Assembly: GCA_016710275.1 (NCBI GenBank)
Contig: JADJXS010000001.1
Location: forward strand, 62,001 to 126,000
Direction: 5' to 3'
DNA length: 64,000 nt
Source of the DNA: Phycisphaerales bacterium
Lineage (GTDB): Bacteria > Planctomycetota > Phycisphaerae > UBA1845 > Fen-1342
Part shown: one piece after another, positions 60,858 through 64,000 of the stretch
Position numbering within the stretch: position 1 is the stretch's first letter
Layout: the number at the start of each line of letters is the position of its first letter
The notes under the pieces: model-generated
The model's input: only the letters and a program-made list of their open reading frames with translations
Told to the model about the DNA's origin: nothing
Databases searched by the model: none
Program-made: the position numbers and the translations under genes

Positions 60858-62231
60858 TTACGGCTTGGCGCGCTGCGCCACCGAGTTCACCACGTCGGTC
60901 GTGTTCAGAACCTTGTAGGCCACGACGGTGTTCGTGCCGCTGCCGGTCTTGAACGCCAGCGTGTTGTTGGACGCGCACACGTCGGTCGCCGGGCAGCCGA
61001 AGGGATCGCTGCCGTCGCCCTTGACCACGTCAAACGCGCCGCCGGTGCTGACCTGCAGATACTCGCCGGAGCCGACGCTGCGGCTGCCCGACATGAACCA
61101 CACCTTGCCGTCCGGCGTGACGCACATCTTCTGGCCGAAGCCGAACAGTCCGTTGTTCGTCGTCGAGCCGTCGATGAACTTGCCCGTCTCGCCCTGCGTG
61201 ATCGTCGGCAGGCCGGCAATCGTGCCGATCGCCGAGCGGAAGTCGCTGCCGTTGCTGTCGGCCGACGACTGGTTCACGAAGTAGCCGAAGGAGCCGGCGC
61301 CGAGCGTGACGCCCAGCGACGAGGGGTTGTTCGCCAGCGTCGTGATGACGCCGGTCGATGCGTTGATGATCCGCGTGTTCGGGGTGCCGTTGTCATCCTG
61401 GTAGAGGATGTGGGTGCCGTCGAAGGACATCTGCACGTCGCCGATGCCCGGCGAGCCGGCCTCCAGCAGCAGCGGCTGGGCCGTCGGCGTCGCGACGTTG
61501 TAGATGTAGAACTTGCCGTCGGTCGTCGCACAGGCAATCTGACCCGACTCGGTCACGGCGACCTGCGCCACCTGTTCGGCGACGCTGGCGGGGTTCTGCG
61601 TCAGCGGGATCACGACCGGCGTGCCGCCGCTCATGTCGATCACCTTGAGGATCACGCCGTCCGTGACTTCGCTCTCCTCGCAGATCGCGACGCAGTAGTT
61701 GCCCGCGGCCTGGATGTGGCCGGCGTCCGACGCGCCGCTGGGGATGTTCTTCAGACGGATCTGCGACTGATCAATGGTCAGCATCCCGCTGGTCTGCGTG
61801 TTGAACGTGGTGACCTGGAAATTGCCGTCCACCAGGAAGATCGTCTGGTTGCCGACGGCCAGCGCGTTCGAACGGAAGTTCGAGCCGTTGGTGATGCCGC
61901 GGCCGGCGGTGTCATTCGCCGAGGGGCGGATCCAGTCCACGCCGTTCAGGCCGCCCGTCCCATAGGCGACCACGTCGCTGCCGACGCGCAGCGCCGCATC
62001 CGGATGCATGGAGATGCTCGTCTTCGTCGCGCCCAGCGCGAAGCCGTCATCATTGTCATTGTCGTTGTCGTCGTCGTTGTCGTTGTTGTCGTCGTTGTTG
62101 TTGTTGTTGTCGTTGTTGATGCCGTCGAACAGGCCGCTGAACAGGTCGCCCAGATTGAAGCAGCCGGTCGAGACCGTCAACGAGGCGCCCAGCGCCAATG
62201 TGGCAACCGACACGAGCAGATTCTTGCGCAT
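60858..62231 (-). CDS. Lipoprotein with Asn/Asp linker and propeller-like domain
   Basis: A 457-residue protein. AAGGAG lies 6 bases before the ATG at 62231, and a lipoprotein signal follows with the cysteine in LTVSTGCFN at residue 24. Residues about 38-62 are a run of Asn and Asp (FDGINNDNNNNNDDNN then DNDDDNDNDNDD), forming a flexible, acidic, possibly Ca-binding spacer. The rest is made of repeating strand phrases with IACATTDGKFYIYNV, GDVQMSFDGTHILYQDD and MCVTPDGKVWFMSG, which resemble WD/NHL-type propeller blades. Function is unknown. It probably anchors a binding domain to the membrane through the linker. Confidence 0.72.
   Translation of the reverse strand: MRKNLLVSVATLALGASLTVSTGCFNLGDLFSGLFDGINNDNNNNNDDNNDNDDDNDNDNDDGFALGATKTSISMHPDAALRVGSDVVAYGTGGLNGVDWIRPSANDTAGRGITNGSNFRSNALAVGNQTIFLVDGNFQVTTFNTQTSGMLTIDQSQIRLKNIPSGASDAGHIQAAGNYCVAICEESEVTDGVILKVIDMSGGTPVVIPLTQNPASVAEQVAQVAVTESGQIACATTDGKFYIYNVATPTAQPLLLEAGSPGIGDVQMSFDGTHILYQDDNGTPNTRIINASTGVITTLANNPSSLGVTLGAGSFGYFVNQSSADSNGSDFRSAIGTIAGLPTITQGETGKFIDGSTTNNGLFGFGQKMCVTPDGKVWFMSGSRSVGSGEYLQVSTGGAFDVVKGDGSDPFGCPATDVCASNNTLAFKTGSGTNTVVAYKVLNTTDVVNSVAQRAKP
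62043..62120. repeat. Trinucleotide-type microsatellite within the lipoprotein gene
   Basis: A run of GTT, GTC and ATT triplets on the plus strand encodes the Asn/Asp linker on the minus strand. All changes by whole triplets keep the frame, so length may vary between strains without breaking the gene. Confidence 0.75.
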
Positions 62232-62446
62232 GATGACTCCTTGATTGCACGCCGGGGGCGTGCGAGACCACCAACGCAGGTGCGCGCCCCGTTGGCTCGA
62301 ATTGACTCCACGGGCCTGCGGCGCCGTGACGACGGTCTCTATCGGTCGCAATTTGTCGGGAAGTGAACCCCGCGCAGCCGGCCCCGCCGCCGCGGCGCAA
62401 GGGCTGCGCCCCGTCCCCCGTGCATGAAAACCGCTTGCCCCCGCGA

Positions 62447-63136
62447 TCAACCGCCGGCGTCGCGGCCCCCGCTGCGCCCGCCGCCCAGTTGATGGCGAAC
62501 AATCTGGCCGGTGGAGAGGAAAATCACGTCCTCGGCGATGTTCGTCGCATGATCGGCGATGCGCTCGAGATTCTTGGCGATCGAGAGCAGATCGAGCTGC
62601 GCCGCGAGCGATTCCGGAGCGGCCTGCGACGACGCGACGATGTTTCGCACGATCTGCCCGTAAATCGCGTCAATCGCGGCGTCCTCGGTGACGACCTCGC
62701 GCGCCGCCTCCGCGTCCTCCGTCGAGTAGGCGCGGATGGCGTTGCGCAGAATCCGCCGCACGATCGGGCACATCTGCTTGAGGTCGGCGCTCTGCTGGGC
62801 CACGTTCTGCACAATGCGGTGCCGCGCCCGCTCCGCCACGTTCACCGCACAATCCGCAACGCGCTCCAGGTCGCTGTTGACCTTCAGGACGGTGCACAGC
62901 AGCCGCAGGTCCACCCCCACCGGCTGATAAAGCGCCATCAGCCGGATCACTTCGCTCTCGACCTGCACCTCTTCGCCGTCAACCTCCTCATCGCGCTGCA
63001 CGATTCGTCGCGCCAGCGCGTCGTTTTGCGTGAAGGAGACCTCGCAGGCTTCCTGCACCATGTCCTCCACCACCGCCGCCATGCGCAGCGAGCGGCGACG
63101 AAGCTCATCCAGAAGGCTGACGAAGTGTGCAGTCAT
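62447..63136 (-). CDS. phoU: Phosphate-transport regulator PhoU
   Basis: A 229-residue helical protein with the two PhoU repeats. Each has its acidic metal-binding signature: VNSDLERVADCAVNVAERA (about 87-105) and IAKNLERIADHATNIAEDV (about 187-205). PhoU controls the PstSCAB transporter and PhoR, keeping the phosphate regulon off when phosphate is plentiful. The pst genes are not in the window. Length is typical. The downstream gene in the same direction is the lipoprotein, 215 bases later. It is probably a single-gene unit. Confidence 0.93.
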   Translation of the reverse strand: MTAHFVSLLDELRRRSLRMAAVVEDMVQEACEVSFTQNDALARRIVQRDEEVDGEEVQVESEVIRLMALYQPVGVDLRLLCTVLKVNSDLERVADCAVNVAERARHRIVQNVAQQSADLKQMCPIVRRILRNAIRAYSTEDAEAAREVVTEDAAIDAIYGQIVRNIVASSQAAPESLAAQLDLLSIAKNLERIADHATNIAEDVIFLSTGQIVRHQLGGGRSGGRDAGG

Positions 63137-63247
63137 GGGTCGAGGATTGTATTCACGAAATCCAAACCTGCCCAGACTCCCCCGCAGAGGTGCTTCAACC
63201 TGTCCCCCGCACGGCGCCCCGATCAGGACTGCCCCGCCGCCGGCCGA

Positions 63248-63757
63248 TCAACCCCCCAGCTCCCGCAACTGCCGCGGCTGGAGCAGGAACCGCAGCGACG
63301 CCGGCTGTTTCGGAGGGATGGAGCCGACGTCCAGCGCCGCCACCGTGCACTTCTTCATGCACACGTCCACGGCGTCGGCATCCCCCGAAAGCAGGAAGGA
63401 AATCAGCCCCGAAAGGTGCGGCTCATGGCCGACCAGCAGAATGGCCGAATCGGCCGGGTAGTCCGCCAGTTCCCGGAACAGGTCGGCGAATGCTGCGCCC
63501 GGCTCAAGCGTCGCGGAGCGGCGCACCCGCTCGGGCGGCACGCCGAAGGCCGCCGCCGCCAGCTCGGCGGTCTGCACGGCTCGGCGCAGCGGCGAAGTCA
63601 GGATGTGGTCCATCCGCGAAACAACGCGGGCCAGCCCGCGGGCCGCCCGCCGGGTCTTTCGACGGCCGGCCGGCGTCAGCTCGCGCTCCGCGTCACTGCC
63701 CAGGCCGGCGGGATCGGGATCCGCGGCGATTCCGTGACGCATGATGTACAGCCGCAT
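63248..63757 (-). CDS. sixA: Phosphohistidine phosphatase SixA-like protein
   Basis: A 169-residue histidine phosphatase. The catalytic RHG is in MRLYIMRHGIAA (His8), followed by SPLRRAVQTAELAAA with the supporting arginines and ILLVGHEPHLSGLIS with the second histidine. SixA removes phosphate from histidine in phosphotransfer proteins; some relatives act on other phospho-compounds. The start MRLYIMRHG is at the ATG 63757. It lies 111 bases upstream of phoU on the same strand and downstream of the kinase fragment. A role in phosphate or PTS signalling is suggested by family only. Confidence 0.88.
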   Translation of the reverse strand: MRLYIMRHGIAADPDPAGLGSDAERELTPAGRRKTRRAARGLARVVSRMDHILTSPLRRAVQTAELAAAAFGVPPERVRRSATLEPGAAFADLFRELADYPADSAILLVGHEPHLSGLISFLLSGDADAVDVCMKKCTVAALDVGSIPPKQPASLRFLLQPRQLRELGG

Positions 63758-63817
63758 GACGGGTTCCCGGGAGTCAAAGCCGCCGATGGCCCAGAAAGCC
63801 GCAATCAGCGGCCGGCC

Positions 63818-64000
63818 TCACTCGCACAACAGGCGGGCCACGGCGGAGCGCAACTCCTCCTGAACCTGTTCTATCGGCTTGCGCGCGTCCACGGTCTGAA
63901 ACGAGCGCTCCCCGCACATCGCGTCGAACTGCTCGAGAATGCGGCTCTGATAAGCGACGAACGAGTCGTAAATGTCCATCTGGGGGAACATGTCCTTGCC
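63818..64000 (-). CDS. tmk: Thymidylate-kinase-like protein, C-terminal part
   Basis: The last 60 codons of a gene running off the right edge. The frame begins GKDMFPQMDIYDSFVAYQSR then ILEQFDAMCGERSFQTVDAR and ends KPIEQVQEELRSAVARLLCE. This matches the C-terminal helix, the xxVDA strand and the PxEEVxxE helix of the dTMP kinase family, which phosphorylates dTMP. The P-loop and LID are outside the window, so the assignment is not complete. Sixty bases separate it from the sixA start. Confidence 0.6.
   Translation of the reverse strand, partial: GKDMFPQMDIYDSFVAYQSRILEQFDAMCGERSFQTVDARKPIEQVQEELRSAVARLLCE

Overview
The window is high-GC bacterial DNA that I place in the Planctomycetota, probably a Phycisphaerae-like lineage. 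Three things support this: secreted proteins ending in paired dockerin-like calcium loops of the form NNFDIDPFV, many lipoproteins and signal-peptide proteins of no recognised family, and an LpxB gene that implies lipid A and an outer membrane. No rRNA, tRNA or CRISPR array was recognised. Both ends cut through genes: napA on the left and a thymidylate-kinase-like gene on the right.

Region by region. 1-2.4 kb: the end of a periplasmic nitrate reductase operon (NapA, a tetraheme NapB-like cytochrome, a NapG/NapF-like ferredoxin). 2.8-6.4 kb: a SNF2 helicase with a SWIM zinc-finger partner. 7-14 kb: a lipoprotein, SerA, an MmcQ/YjbR protein, a membrane protein and a 969-residue secreted vWA/HYR protein that has its own candidate promoter and terminator. 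14.3-25 kb: metabolic genes (sarcosine-oxidase-like flavoenzyme, NadE, DAHP synthase, NadB, a VOC protein, PurD, a half-length asparaginase). 25-32 kb: sugar and envelope genes (Gfo/Idh oxidoreductase, GT4, a reversed-order HldE-like protein, GT2). 31.8-36.5 kb: two divergent secreted proteins with dockerin-like ends, a HEAT-repeat lipoprotein, MurI.

36.6-39.5 kb is a repeat-rich accessory island. An AIPR-family (abortive infection) gene of lower GC lies between two near-identical direct repeats of 85-108 bp, with a phage-like gene fragment on one side and a dense array of perfect hairpins on the other. Beside it, at 39531-40139, is a small charged helical protein that looks like an ESCRT-III/Snf7-class protein and not like PspA; it is the most interesting single gene here.

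40.5-57.6 kb: LpxB, a dicarboxylate symporter, a PQQ-type sugar dehydrogenase, a secreted protein with an apparent frameshift, a thioesterase, a structured non-coding stretch, an alpha/beta hydrolase, MoaA, YicC, a DnaJ/CbpA-like protein, two membrane proteins (one with TPR-like repeats), an EtfD/HdrD-like membrane iron-sulfur protein and a LuxR-type regulator. 57.6-64 kb: an overlapping amidohydrolase/nucleoside-phosphorylase pair, a small basic protein behind a near-consensus promoter, a lipoprotein with an Asn/Asp linker, PhoU, SixA and the kinase fragment.

Together the genes suggest a Gram-negative-type heterotroph able to respire nitrate, with NAD, purine, aromatic, serine and molybdenum-cofactor synthesis. 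MoaA supplies the cofactor that NapA needs. Family names rest on motifs read by eye; no database search was run.
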